Below the pieces are notes generated by a model. It had not been told where the DNA came from. It ran no database searches and saw only the letters and a list, made by a program, of their open reading frames with translations. From Dromaius novaehollandiae (taxonomy: Eukaryota > Chordata > Aves > Casuariiformes > Dromaiidae), in NCBI RefSeq assembly GCF_036370855.1, contig NC_088117.1, positions 2,852,001-2,916,000 of the forward strand: DNA of 64,000 nt, given 5' to 3'. Both the position numbers and the translations under genes were made by a program. Shown piece after piece: positions 1 to 13,104 of the stretch (its first letter is position 1; the number at the start of each line of letters is the position of its first letter).

Positions 1-3000
1 AGGAAGGCCACTGTGTTGCCTTGACTGCTTAGTGTCCTCATGGATGGGACTGGAGAGGCTATCACCTGTCCACCTTGCAGACAACTGCCCTGGTAGATGC
101 TATAATTTTCCTTCCTCCCACTGTGCCCCAGAAGCAAACTGGAGCACTCAGGCTGGTTCAAAGGCTTCAGGTAGGTAGTGTGGACTAACACCCACATTCT
201 CCTCCTGGGAGGTGCAGAGGTAGCCAGCATTTCTCCTTGGAAGGACCAACCACTTCTTATGATCCAGCCATGCTAGTGCAGGGGCTGCTGAATAACTGGA
301 ATCCCACTCTGTGGGAGAAGGCAGCTCCAGGGGCTCCTGGAGCTGAATCACCAGATCTCCATGAATCTGGGCATGCCCTGCCACTTTTGACTCATCCCAC
401 TGCGACCGAGCAGGTCACGGTAAGACTGCCCATCCCTTCCACACCCAGCCCTTTCAAGGAAGGATTATAGCAACTATGCCCCATAGAGAGAGATCTTGTC
501 CTGCGCATTTCCACCTTTGGGGGAATCCTGCACAGGCCAGACAGCCCTGGGGCATGGTCAAAGGATGGGAAATGTTTGGGTGTTTAGAGCAATGTCCGGA
601 AGATGCCTCGGCAGCCTCAGGAGCCCTGGAGGCAAGCCGGCAAGCCAGAGGGTTAGCCGTTTACTCTCACACATTCCTGTCTAATACTCAGTTGCTGTTG
701 TTTTTCCCCACCCACGCATGAGCCTGCTGCGTAGCTGTTGCAACACCAGAAAAGATCATTGACTGCAAAAATGAGAGTGTGTAGAGTGAAAATAGCCCCA
801 GTGGTAGGAGATGGGCTGGAAGGCAGAAGTCAAGCAGCCAGGGAAATGACTAAAACAGAAGCTCAAGCGATTTCTAAGAAGCACACTGTAATAGACTGAA
901 TTCAGTTCCAAACTAGAAACTGCTCCCAGGAGGACCATGACTGCTCCGGAAGGGCCAGGGCACGAATGGAGGGCTAGGGAAGCCGTGCCCTCAGGCTGGC
1001 TTCGCTTGTGTGCTGCAAGAGACAGAATGGCCCAGTTCTCCTCCTCCCCGTGGCCACCCAGACAGGCACGCTTCTGCCCCAGCAGCCCCCAAAATGGGGG
1101 GCAGTCATGCTGAAAACAGTCACGCCTGCTCCATCCACAGCTGTTTTTTTCTTCCCCATGTGTTGAGAGATACAAGTGGCAGAGAAGCAAAATTGCCAGA
1201 TCCTGTTCCTACAGGTCCTCAGCCCCGTCTGAAGAGAGGGCCCTCCAGCTGCATGCGCTCCAGGAGCAGCTCCAGCCCGTGGCCAAACGCTGCTGTTCTC
1301 CCAAAGACCTTGGCTGGAAGCCAGGAAAAGACATGGGTGGCCTGCACAAAACTTGCTCCATCAGAGGACATGTTCAAGGCCTCAGCACTGTCCATGATGA
1401 GACTTTTAGGCTGTGAGTGAGTAAGGCTCAAGAACTACCAAACTCATGGCACTGGCCTGGGTGGGCAGGGTGATGCCTTTAGCAGCTGTGTGACCCTCTG
1501 CAAGGGACAAAAATGCAGTCAAAACAGCACAGAAAAGACCAGGTAGCAGTATGGGGGCTGGGGAGCCCCCTCGAGCTGAGGTGGCTGCAGGGCACATGCT
1601 GCTGTCACAGCTGGGGCACGCAGGGAACCCGAGCTGAAGAAAAGCAACCACTGGAAAGAGAAAAGACTTCTCCCAAGGGGAGCAGGTGTGTCGGAGAGAC
1701 CCCCAGGGCGCTCTCTGAACACGGTCACTGGACGTTGTACACAGACCTTGATGCATCGCATCATCCACAGCACACGGGAGGAAAAGCTGGACACACATTG
1801 TGTGAGACACACAAGGAGGAAAGCTGGACGAAAGGGGAAATGGCAGTGAAGAGTAGGAAGTGAGGGAGAGCTCCAGACGTCTAGCTCTGCAACCGCATTC
1901 TGAAAAATAGTTCTTAATTCTGTTTTCAGCTTGGTGCAGCCCTGTGAGATCTGCTGCTCCTGACTGCTCCCAGTGCTGAGTTTTGCTAGAGCTCTCTGAC
2001 CCCAGGACCTTCGGGACCGCAGCTCAGATCTCAACGCGTGGCCCTCCCCAGGATGAAGACTCCCCGAATATGAGGGTGTCTTTGCACAGGACGGCTGTAG
2101 TGACCAGAGAAGGCCCACAAGGAAAGGGCCAGCCCCACTGCTCCAGAACAAGATGTGAAGGTCCTGGTGGTGCCAACGGAGCAGATTGGTGGCATGTGCC
2201 ACAGTGCAGCTCTGCGGGCAGGTCTGTCCTCAGCTTTCACCTCACTTGGGATGCAGTGGGAGTCAAAACCCATGGTTGCCAAAATGACAACACACCACTT
2301 GCACACATAACTCAAAGAGCCTGGGGCAATGCCATCTCTCTCCATGCCACCCTCTAGCACTTTTGTGGCTTTCCCTAGAATGACAGCTTTTGGAGCAGGC
2401 ATGTTCGTTCCTCCCCATGTGCTGGGTCCGCAGTCACGCGAATTAGCAGAAGGTGCTGCAAAAGATGAGCCATAAACCCTCAACTTCCTGAAAGGAAATA
2501 AAATGAAACCAGCCCCTGCCGCAGACACAGGGATTTGATGCTCTGGGGAGCAGCACTCTTGGCTTTTGAAGGCCTGGGGGTGGCAATGCTTGGCCTCAGC
2601 TTCCCTCAAAGCTCACGCCATGCCATGCTGCCCTCCACGAGGCAGGCAGCCCTCTGACACGCTCGCCCAGCTCACTGGGAAGCATCTACCTGCTGAGGAA
2701 GGGAGGCTGCAGGAAGGAGAACAGAACAAGCTGAGACGGGCCAAAGAGTGAGTCCTGATAAGGCTCTGGGAGCAGGAAGCACAAATGCAGTGAAAAATGT
2801 CATTGCTCTGTGATTGATGGGAGCCAGCTCTGGCCCTGCTGGCTGCATTCACAGGTCTGCTGATAACAACAGGGTCCTGTTGCAAAAGTCCTGGCAAAAA
2901 TCGTAATTTTTAAAGGAAAAATGCCGTGCCTAGGGGCCACAGCAGCCCCAACCCAGGGTATCCTCCCAAGGGCTTTTGGCAAAGGCTCATCTTGACTCTA

Positions 3001-6000
3001 CCTTTTCAGAGGATTTCTGCCATTTAGTGCAAAATGGGTGCAGAACAGCACCCCACAGACATATCTGGGCTGGCCAGGTCAGAGCAGCTGTGTAAGAGCA
3101 GCCAGCACAGCCACCTCCTGGGAAGAGAGGAGCTGCCACCTGCCACAGATCCCAGCATTTCCTCAGCTCACGGAGGAGAGGTCGCCTGCAGCCCCTGGAC
3201 CAGGGCCTGTCTCTAGCAGCCCAGAGGGGATCACACCGAAAGCTGCATGAGCAACACCGAAAGGTGGGCAGTTCATGATGGAGAGCCCTATGAGAGGCTC
3301 TCTGGGGGCTGTAAAGGCACGGGGTGTCAAGCCATCACTTGCTCAGTTTTTTGGGTACGACACTGACAGGTCAGAAGCTGAGGCTTGAGCAGAGCATGCG
3401 CAGGCTTTGTGAGTTGAGTCCGCAGCCCTGGGGGACATTCTTCTACTTTACTGCCTTTCTTCCAACAGCTCTTAGACTAAGTACCCCACAGATCGAGGCC
3501 CCTGGAGATATGCTCGCTAACAGCAAGTGTAATGGAGCTGAAGCAGCCTGCACCAGCCCCAGTTCAGTCCTGGCCATGTTCAAGCACTGCAACAGTCAGA
3601 TGGCCACCACAGCTGCTGCTCTCAGGAGCAGTGTCTCCTACTCTGCCCCAAAGGCTGCTGGACCCTGGGGGATGTTCATATTTGTACGGAGATGAGAGCA
3701 GACATTCGTGCTGAGGGTGACATTCGCAAAATAACGCAAACAATCTGTGAGCTGAGCCCATCACAGAGCCTGGCAGGCTGGGAGCTCAGTGCCAAGATTT
3801 TGAGAGGTATTTGGGATCACTCTGAAACACCAAAGCCCTTTCAGCTGCTGAGCCCTCCCCAGCTGCAGTGTTTCCCCTTGTGGAGCAGTTCTGGGGACCC
3901 ACACTCCCTTTCTTCTTCCCTCGTCTCTCAGTGAGGTATCTGGGCACAATTCCTGTTACCGCCACTGAGGAGGGGACCACCTGAGCCATGCACTTCGACT
4001 GTGTCCGCTTGTGCTGCCGCTGCTCCAATACCTAGAGGTGGATGCACTCCCTTCCCCAGTCCCGCAGTCCACCGGGCTTGCTGGTCAACTTCTTGGAGAC
4101 ACCTGAGAAATGAATCAAACCAATGTCAATGGCTCAGTAGCTTAGCTGCCTGGTGTCTGCAGGCTCTCCCACGGTGGGCAGAAAGAGGCAGAGGCCACTG
4201 CGGATGCTGAGGCTCTTGCTCTGAATCAGCATCTGGAGAGCTGCTGTCCTGTAATGGCAGCGGGAGGTCAGGAAACCTCCTTGCTCAGCTGTCCGACACT
4301 GGGTCATGTGAACATCCTTCTGCAGCTCTGTAAAGGCTCCAAAATCTGATCAGAATTGCAAATGTGCTGGTCTGAAGAGAGTGGCCCTTCTCAGCGTAGG
4401 TGTTCTCCAAGGCACAGCTTGTGAACGGATGAAGTCAGCAGAGCAAATCTGATAAAAGTGATAAAAATAATCTATTTCAAGGATTTCAAAGACACAGATG
4501 AATGAATGCCCTGATTGTTCATTTTCCTGTCCTGGAACATCTAAATTTTCAACACTGCCATGGTCAAACAGATGAGTCTGGCTATCATCGGCTTTAGCTG
4601 GCAGCTATATTTACCTGGGCTGCCCTTGGGCAGGGTGAGTAGGAGCCCAGCAAATACGCCATGCTTGCACCCAGCCCCTGGGATGTGCAACATCCTGGCC
4701 AGGCAAGGACGCGAGCTTGCACAGAACAACACCCTGCAGATACCTCTGACAGACTGGCCAGGCTCCTGTGCAGCGTCGGTGAGCGTCTCTCCAGGTCGGT
4801 TCCAGAAGAGCAGGATCACGGTGCTCGTAGCACCACGGCAGGCAGCAAACCAACTGCCACCCCAGCAAGGCCTGGAGGCCCCCCTGGGGTCCCTGCCCCG
4901 GACAACTCAGGCTTGCTGCGCCCGGGCCAAGAGCCTGGGAGCAGAGCACGAGACTCGGGTGCTGGGTCCTGCTGCAAGCCCTGCCAGCGAAGAGGTTAAC
5001 AACACCGGGCCACACCAACAAACCATCTAATGATTTATACCAGCCTTTGAAGATACAGATCTCAGGATGGATCTTCACAGAGTAACGTTGTGACTTGAAC
5101 TGAACAGTAACTGCCACTGTAAAGACTTGTGACCCCACGCGGGGTTCTGTAACGTATCAGGCAGACCAGCTGATGAAACATAAATGAGTGATTCTTGCAC
5201 TGTTTTATTTCCATTAACAACTGCAGTTATTTTAGGAGCTCAGCACAATGGGGAATGTGTTTGCAGGGGCCAGTCTGATCTAGGAGGAAAATAGACATGT
5301 TTTTTATAAAAAAAAAAATGCTGTAACTTGACTGGGAAAAGGCTGGGTTTTGTTTTTCTGTTTTTTGTTTTTCTTTAACTGGCCAGTCTTCTGACACTCT
5401 GGAGCATTTTAGGTTTTTCCTAAATGAAGAGCAGCAGTCCTGCCAGGAGCTGTTACTGGGCCACAAGAGCTAAAAGTGGCAAATGCACCAAAGATTTCCA
5501 AAAGCCACAGCTGGAAATAACTGACTACAGCACTATAGAAGCACCACAGGAAAAGCTAAGATGGGCTCTGCATATTCCCTTCCCATGGCTCCCTGCCTGG
5601 GTTTTTCCAGTTCCTTCGTGTTGCAGAGAAAAACATTCCTCTCCTGGCCCAGGGCACTTTGGGGGCTGTGCTGTGCTTCCAATATGACAAGAAAATAATT
5701 TGCCCGTCACTGCCTCCTTCCACTGAAGTTTCACAGGAATCTGACAGACTAGTGACTTGGCAGACCTTTATTAGTGACTCCATACAGCTGCTGAGAGTTG
5801 GGAAACAGCAAGATATTGATTTTGGAGCAGAGAAATGGAGCTCCAGACAACAGGACACTTCTCAGTTGAGGTACTTCAGGGAAGCACTGGGCACAAAGTT
5901 AGGACCCAGACCAGGTTTACCAGGTCTGACTCTGGTTTCATCTGTAGTAAACTGAATGTGTCCAGGACAATTTTCTGGTGCTGAGGACCACACCTGGACA

Positions 6001-9000
6001 ATTAAACTATTTTACCCACCGAAACATATCCCTGAATGTGAACTGCCTGGAAGGAGGGCTCCTGTGCCCAGACGGACTCCCAGAGCACGCCTAGGAAGTG
6101 AGAGGAGATCGTGTCTGCCCTGGCAAGGGATCACCCCAGGGACCATCCCCCAGTCTAACCCTATGGGTGGTTACATATCCATCCCTGGGAACATTTCCTG
6201 GCAGCATTTAAATTTCCAGTGCAGGCATTGTTCTGGGTCAACCCATCTCCCATAAAGCCTTACGGTAGGTGCAGCGCTTGAGGTATCTGCTCCCCTTGGA
6301 GAGCATCAGCAAAGAAACAGAGTGGAGCTCTGTGATGGGCAGAGCAGTGTCTGAAAGGCACCAGGCAGGCAGAGCTGGGCAGCAATGCGGAAAGGGAAGA
6401 CAAGAGGAGCTGGGCAAGGAGACTGGGTCTGGAAAGGAGACAGATGGGCTGGAAGGAAGGCCTCATCAGGAGGCTTTGGGAAACAAGCAACCAACCCTGC
6501 CCTCCCTTGGGCACCCTGCATGAGCACCTGGAGCAGAGGTCAGGCTTTTATGGCCCATCTTTACACATGGATAATCCACTAGATCCACATCTCTTCTGCA
6601 CATGCAGCTAACGCAGGAGGAATGGTCTTTCTGCTGCCTGGCATTGCATGGGCACGAGGAGGAGTCTTGCAGTCAGTCTGAAGGCTTGAAGTCCATGGAG
6701 GTACAAGGGTGCTGATGTGATGCCACACAATGGACTGCCTACATCCTCTAAAAAACAACAGCAAAAATATCACAAGGAAAAGCCTATGCCCTAAAATGGC
6801 TCTTTAAGGATGTGACGTCAAGCAGGGAACAATTACAAAATGCCAGAATAAAAATCGCCTGCCTGGCCTGAGGTCAGCTCCTCACGTGGGGACTGTCTCA
6901 GCAGGCCTTGTTACATGGGAACAGATTATTTTCCAAAAGATTCCTCTGGTTCAGCTCCCTGGGGATTGAGTCAAGGTGGGAAGCAGGTAGCAGAAGCAGC
7001 TGTTGATGCATCCAGCAAGGGCTGGCAGGTGTGGGATGAGCAAGGCATGTCCTGGCGTTGGGCATCTCCTGTGGAGACATGAGCCAGCAGGACCTCCTTC
7101 CAGAACTTATACAGCCAGGCCCTGGACACCTCTGAGCAGGGAAACCTTTGACTTTCAGCTCTCTGTGACTCAATCCCCTGGCTGTAAAACAGGGAAAGAT
7201 ACACCTTTGTGCTTAGCTCTCCTGGCAAGTGTCAAACGACAGTGTTTCCCACAGACTCAGCCCGCACCCACATACCCGCAATAGGTTTGGAGATGGGGCT
7301 GTGCAGATGGGCTTTGCAGAACAGCACCAGGCAACAGAGCCATTCCTCCAGGGACCCGGGGACTCCAGCTCATCCAGCAAGGACCAGAAACTGCTCCCAT
7401 GCAGTGGGTGCTGCAGAACCCACCAGGTGATATGCGTTTGACTCTCTCTGCCCCAGTGCTGCGTTACACCCTGGTGCCAGGTGACTGAGCAGTTGGACCA
7501 AGGACTGGGCATGCCCTAGGGCAGTCTGTACCATGACATACTTGCTTCTCAGGGGCTTCTCAGCACCCCTCGCCACAGACATGCTCATGCAGAGGCAGGG
7601 CAAGGCGTTCAGGGTCTTTCCACCTGGGCACAAGCCACGTGCACCCTCAGGAGCTCCTATTTCTATGTCTCAGGTGCTCAAGCAGGACTGGCCAAGCCAC
7701 ACCCATAGGAAGAGGTGACCTGCTGAACACTTTCCACTTTCCCCTGCACCGTATGTGAGCACCCTTGTTTCTGTTTGTGCTGCCATGACAACCAGGCAAG
7801 GAATTGAACACTGGACTTGTATTGCTTCATGCTTCATGGAGAAAAAAACTGCCTTAGAGGGGATGTGCAATAGTGTGATAACCGGTTCAACCGAAGGCCT
7901 CCAAGGAGACCTATGGGCTGTATTTCCTTCTTATTGTCATCTCTGTGGCTAGGAGGAGGCCATATCTTTGCCCCTTTCTCTCTGTCCATGGTCACCAGTT
8001 CATGTCTGCCTGCAGCAAACCAGTCTCAAATGCCTAGTTCTGCTCCCCTCAGCTGTGTCCCACTGCCTCCTGCAGCATCTCTTCGAACAAGACACTACAG
8101 GTGAGGTCTTTCTCAGGAACCACTCTTCCTTCTGCTCCCAGGTTTCAGGCTTTCACCACTGTCATGTGAATCCTACAGGCATCCTCCACTCAGACCAGCC
8201 CTGAAGCTAAAGCAGCTTGTGAACCAATTAAACATTTTAATGAGTCCAGTGAAGCTCAGCACCCACTGGGCATCTTCCCTCCAGGAGATGCTTAGGACCT
8301 GAGGAATTGTTTAACCTTAACCAGAGAAACACGACACAGAGCAGCAAGGATTTTAAGCCTAGCAGCAGAACAAATATTCAATGGTCCCATCCAGAAAATG
8401 AAATCATGGTGGGGAGACAGGTCTCTGAGAGTAAAAACATGGTTGAATTTCCTAAGCTTGACTTCACTCAGCAAGTGGGAGCTTTAGCCATCCCTAGAAA
8501 CAGAGGCGATTAATGGAGCAAGGTGATAGACCCAGAAGACAGACCAACAGTCAGTGTTTTCAGACAGCTTTGCAATCAGACCAGGCAGGAGGTCTCACAG
8601 TAGAGGAGTGAAAGGAAGCCCAGCACAGCGTGTAGCAGGCACATGAGAAGACTCCTGTTACTGCCTCTGCTTATAACAGCCTGCCATTTTGGTTATCAGT
8701 TCATCAGCAAAACTTTCCCTTGAAGTCTGGGATCCAGAGCATCCTTTGTCATGGCCTAGCAACCAGGAGTGCTGGCAGGCTCTGGGGCAGAGCTATTTAT
8801 CAGCTAGTCAGGTGGAAAAGATCATTTTACTCCACAATCGCTTCCCAGCCTAGGAGTAGTTTAGGCTGTATGCAAACAGTGAAAAGAGAATCACAACTTC
8901 TTCTTAAATAGGTTAAAGAGCAAAGGCTTCAAAGGAAAGGGGTAGATCTGCGTTTGACTCAAGGCCACCAAAGGAAGTGTAGATCCTCAAGCCAAGATCC

Positions 9001-10980
9001 CCCTCTGTTAAGGCAGGGGGTTGCACAAAAACTAGATCCTGGTCAGAACGCTGAGTTAGTGTCCTGGGAACATGATACCTAGGAGATACAGCACAAAACA
9101 TGTTCTTTCTTCTGCATTGTCTGTAATGATGCTAACAGTGATTTCAAGCTACCTTGCAAACAACAACACTTTCCACTTCTACAGGTGTAGTAGTCTTTAA
9201 AAAATATTTAGAGCATCCAACCTCCTCTACAGCATGCAGGCTGGCTGAAAGATAACAGGATCTCCTCCATGAACCTGTATGGTCAGTCTGGAAGCTGGTA
9301 GCATAAGTAGAAAGACATCTTTCAAGTGGGCTTCGCCTGTCCAGATCCAGGAGAACTCAAAGCTCTTGTCATGGTCTGTGGAGACAAAGCAGTATGCCCG
9401 GACACTCACTAATCACCTCCTCTTACATAGCTGCCTACAGTGGCAGATGGAGACAGGCAAGATCTGGACAAAAGGAGTGTGTTTGAATGAGGAGGCTGTG
9501 CATCTTGTTGGGGCCCTGACACTGTGTCCAAGCTCTTCCTGTTGAACCTGGCTCACGGTGTTTTAGGGAACAAGGGACATGTAGAGGCTTCTGTCACTCA
9601 TGAGCTGAAGCATCAGAAGATGCTATCTTCATTCTTCCAGCTTTGGGCCAAACTCAGTGTTGCAATTTTGGAGATTCAGGGCTGAAGATGCTTTGCTGAA
9701 AGCACTAGGAGAGATGTGTATTCTCCTCAGTCATGTTTCCCAAAGCTGGAAGATGGTACTTCAGCCACATGCTCTGGTATCTATCATCCGTTGTGGCCCC
9801 AGAGTACTCATACTCTCAAGCACTAAAATCTGGGATGGTTTATAGCTCTTCACCCTCCTCCCCTGCCCGTTGCCAAAGGACTGGCTCCGTTCTGGTACCT
9901 TTCAGCATGTCCCCAACCCATGCTGGTGATCAGCATAAATGTCCTTCAGGACCAAGAGTGTCATCAGCAGGGGAAGAGTTCCTTGCAGGAAAAGTGGTGT
10001 TCATGCCCCCCACCCCCACCCTCACCCCCACCCCCCCAAGAACAGGCTTGGCTCTCTGCAGAGCAGCTTTGGGCATTTAAAATAACGGTAGTGGTGGGGT
10101 GGGCAGAGAAATAGCACCTGTATGCACTCGCAAACCAATTCTCAGCAAATGGGTACCTGGGAGATGGAGACCGGAGTAGCTGGCTATAGAGACGTCCTTT
10201 AGTGCACAGTGCACTCCTCCTCCAGTGTACCCTGGGAAATGCGTCCAAGTGAGAGCAATTCCATGATGAACCAGTCTGCCAGGAAGCCCACCCACACAAC
10301 AGGCAGGAGAGCAGACAAGGAGCCTCCTCAGCACTTGAAGAACATGGGAGATGGCTGGGATCGCTGGAGAGCTGAAACACGTGTGGGAGAGACAATGACA
10401 CTGGCCAGCGAGGGCTACCATCCAGCACAGGCAACAGCTCTGCAGCAGCTGGGTCGTCCCTAAGACAATAATGGTTGCTACATTTCCCACCAAACTTTTG
10501 ACCCCCTAAAATGCTCCTCTTCCCATCCTGTGCTCCTCCCTCTCTGCAGAGGGGCCTCATGCCCTTGAAGCATCCAGGCTGCAGCAATGGAACAACAAGT
10601 CCAGCTTTAGACCCTATGGATCTTCTAGTGATGTCCCTAAAGCTGCCCTTCAGGCTTCTCACTGCGTGGAAGAGAGGACAGACACATGGGCTGCCTCCTG
10701 TGAGGTCAGTCAGCAACCGCACTTCAAGGACCCCAGGCTGGGTCTGCAGGGCCGTGCATCCTGGAACAGCCCGTATCGACACCATGGGCACAGGACATCT
10801 TCTGGTCTGCTGTGAAGATTCAGCCTGACCTAACCCTCTGCCGGTGCGAACTACGTGTACAGAGGAGGTGTGCACTCTCTGGAAATAACTTCCTCAACAT
10901 GCAGGTGCCTAGCAGCAAATGAGTCCTGGTATAGCAGAACCCACTATGCTCATTGCCAGAGTCAATTCCTGAGCTGCAGT
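1..10980. other. RGS3 3' flanking DNA without recognisable gene
   Basis: Unique-looking sequence with only short, unsupported open frames on both strands. I see no splice-bounded exons with family similarity, no RNA gene and no interspersed repeat that I recognise. The only notable point is the C-rich tract near 10.0 kb. Transcription, such as a lncRNA, cannot be judged from sequence alone. Confidence 0.6.
10006..10037. repeat. CCCCCA-type repeat, G-quadruplex prone on minus strand
   Basis: Five C-runs of three to seven bases separated by CA-type spacers. The minus strand thus carries at least four G-runs with short loops. Confidence 0.85.
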
Positions 10981-11040
10981 AATGAGTATGTCCATAATTC
11001 TCATCTAATTAACGCTGTGCTAGTGCTTCAGGAACTTCTA

Positions 11041-11061
11041 TTTTATGGCTTAGCCATAAAA
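11041..11061. promoter_or_regulatory. Perfect inverted repeat with CDX/HOX-like half sites
   Basis: TTTTATGGCT, one T, then AGCCATAAAA: a perfect 10-base inverted repeat. Each arm contains TTTTATGG, which fits the posterior HOX/CDX consensus. It lies in an AT-rich island (about 10.98-11.27 kb) that also holds TCTAATTAACG. A regulatory role is inferred. Confidence 0.35.
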
Positions 11062-11660
11062 GTTGACACTCTGTTGAAACGTGCTTTGCAAGGGCTCCTG
11101 TTCTACTTCCTTCCTTTCTATTTATTTTATAAAAGGAAAGACTGGCTGTATTAACTTATCAGACTTCCTACCTGTAACAACCCTTTGGTTCCCTAAAAAG
11201 TTCATTAAGCCAATTGTTTGCATTCATAAGACAAATTAAATGAAATGTGCTGAGCAATAGCTGCAAGATCTATCCAATATCCTTGTCCCATGTCTGATCC
11301 TTGCACAACTGGTGTGGCTCAGACATGAAGTGGTTTGCATGTTCGTGGGGCCATAACAGATCTTAAAATGGAAAACATGGTAATCTGGGAATCAAAATTT
11401 TATAATCATATTATTTAGAGAAATGACCTTGCCTGATCAGTACACAGAACCTGGTAGCAAGAGACAGCAGAGACATGATCCTGAGCTCAGCATCCCATCC
11501 TGCAACCCAGCCCAAGCCCTCAGTGACAATTTTTGGCACTCGGTTCTTATCTTTTATCCAGATCTGAACAGCATCAGAGTTGGTCAGAGAGCAAAAGGAA
11601 CGAGCTCTTCTCTCAGCTCAGATACTAACATGATATTCCTCTCCCCTAGCCAAGGAATTT

Positions 11661-11694
11661 CCTTTTTTTTCTTTTTTTTCTTTTTTTCTTTTTT
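11661..11694. repeat. T-rich tract with interspersed C
   Basis: Runs of seven to eight T separated by single C, about 150 bases before the CR1 copy. Confidence 0.85.
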
Positions 11695-11847
11695 GTAGAA
11701 AAACACAGAGTTCATCCCCACCAATGCCGTGAGGTCTTTGGCCTGCTGCATTTCTGTTCCATATCTCTTGTGGGCTCAGTGCCCAGGTCCTGGAAGACGT
11801 TGCCCATGTCCACCAGCAAAGCAAGGGGTAGACTCCTAGGTGTGCTA

Positions 11848-12350
11848 GGGGGAGGCGCCCTTGGAGATCTCCAGTCCAACTCTCCCTCAGACCAAGAACG
11901 TCACCAACACCTGATCAGCTCAGCCATGAACTTGTCTGGCTGAGTCTTGCTCCCTTCCAATGATGGAGACCCACGTAGCTCTCTGGGAGCCTGTTCTTGC
12001 ACTGTATTAGCCTTAGAGTTAAAATCTTTTCCTAAAATCCAAGTGGAAGGTCCCAAGGTTGTCACAAATTGTGGGGCTGTTGCTCCTTATTTTGACACCT
12101 GGCTCTGCCAAGAAGTTTGTCTCCATCACCTTTATAGCTGTCCTTCCAGAAGTTGTAGGATGCTGTTAGATCCTCCCTTAGCTTCCCCTTCCCCAAACTA
12201 AACCAGTCGTGCTCTCTCCATCTCTCCACATGGGTCCTGCGCTCCAGGCCCCAGCTACCTTGGCAGTCTTCACTGGACCCTCTCCAATTTCTCCATATCC
12301 TTCCTGAGCTGCTAGAGAGGATGGGACACAAAATTAGACACACTAGTTCA
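11848..12350 (-). mobile_element. Truncated CR1 non-LTR retrotransposon
   Basis: The plus strand reads as the reverse complement of a CR1 3' region: CTTGGAGATCTCCAGTCCAAC, then GATGGAGACCCACGTAGCTC, CTGGGAGCCTGTTCTTGCAC, and near the far end CTGGACCCTCTCCAATTTCT. These are the usual landmarks of avian CR1 3' fragments. The element is therefore inserted in minus orientation, strongly 5'-truncated and diverged, with no coding capacity. The 5' break is unclear and may lie up to 12.4 kb. Confidence 0.85.
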
Positions 12351-12768
12351 AATGCCTGGGGTCAAGCATGGGAACTACATCAAAGAGCAGAATGGTGTTT
12401 GTTTTGCTTTGTGGATCAGCTTTTGACATCAGTCCATTTTATGCAGAGCCATTGATTTTCCCTGGGCCAAGAGATTTTTTCTGGTGCTCCATGACCGGTC
12501 ACTGCCGTCTCCGGACTCCTGGAAACAGAGGGGTTCACCTACTTCTGTTTGTGTACAAACGATGCAATCAGATTTGGAAAATTAGATCTGCTACACCAGC
12601 AAACTGACGCACAATGTGTGTGGAACTTTCCATTAGAAACATGTGTATCCTTCTAAAATAATTAGCCTATTAGTTCAGGAAGGAACAAGAAATTACTTAC
12701 AAATGGCTCCTATACAAACACTCCGTCCCAGCTCCCCACCTGCACCTGCTTGGCCCTTCCCCTCGCCT

Positions 12769-12784
12769 CCCCCCCCCCCCCCCC
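12769..12784. repeat. Poly(C) tract, 16 bases
   Basis: Sixteen consecutive C within a pyrimidine-rich stretch in the RGS3 3' flank. Confidence 0.9.
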
Positions 12785-13084
12785 GCCACGCTGCACCTCC
12801 CTCTTCCTCGCTCTCTGCCAATCGATGAAGATTGGGAAGAGGGGATCCTGGATGTTTCCAAGGTGGGAATCCAGCTAACCACCTCTGAGGCCATCTGTGT
12901 CCCACGCTAAGTTTGGAGGCATGCAGGCAGTTTCCAAATCGAGGCCAGGGATGCTGGCGAGCCGCTGCAGCAGGTCAGCGTGGAGAGAAGGTCCCACAGG
13001 AGGTATGCGGCTGGTGGAAGTCCAGAAAGGAGACAGCAGTCGGGAGCTGAGTGCCAGACACAGACCTCAACAAGGATCGTAATC

Positions 13085-13104
13085 TTTTTTTTTTTTTTTT
13101 TTTT
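13085..13104. repeat. Poly(T) tract, 20 bases
   Basis: Twenty consecutive T (poly(A) on the minus strand). No retroposon body is visible beside it. Confidence 0.9.
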
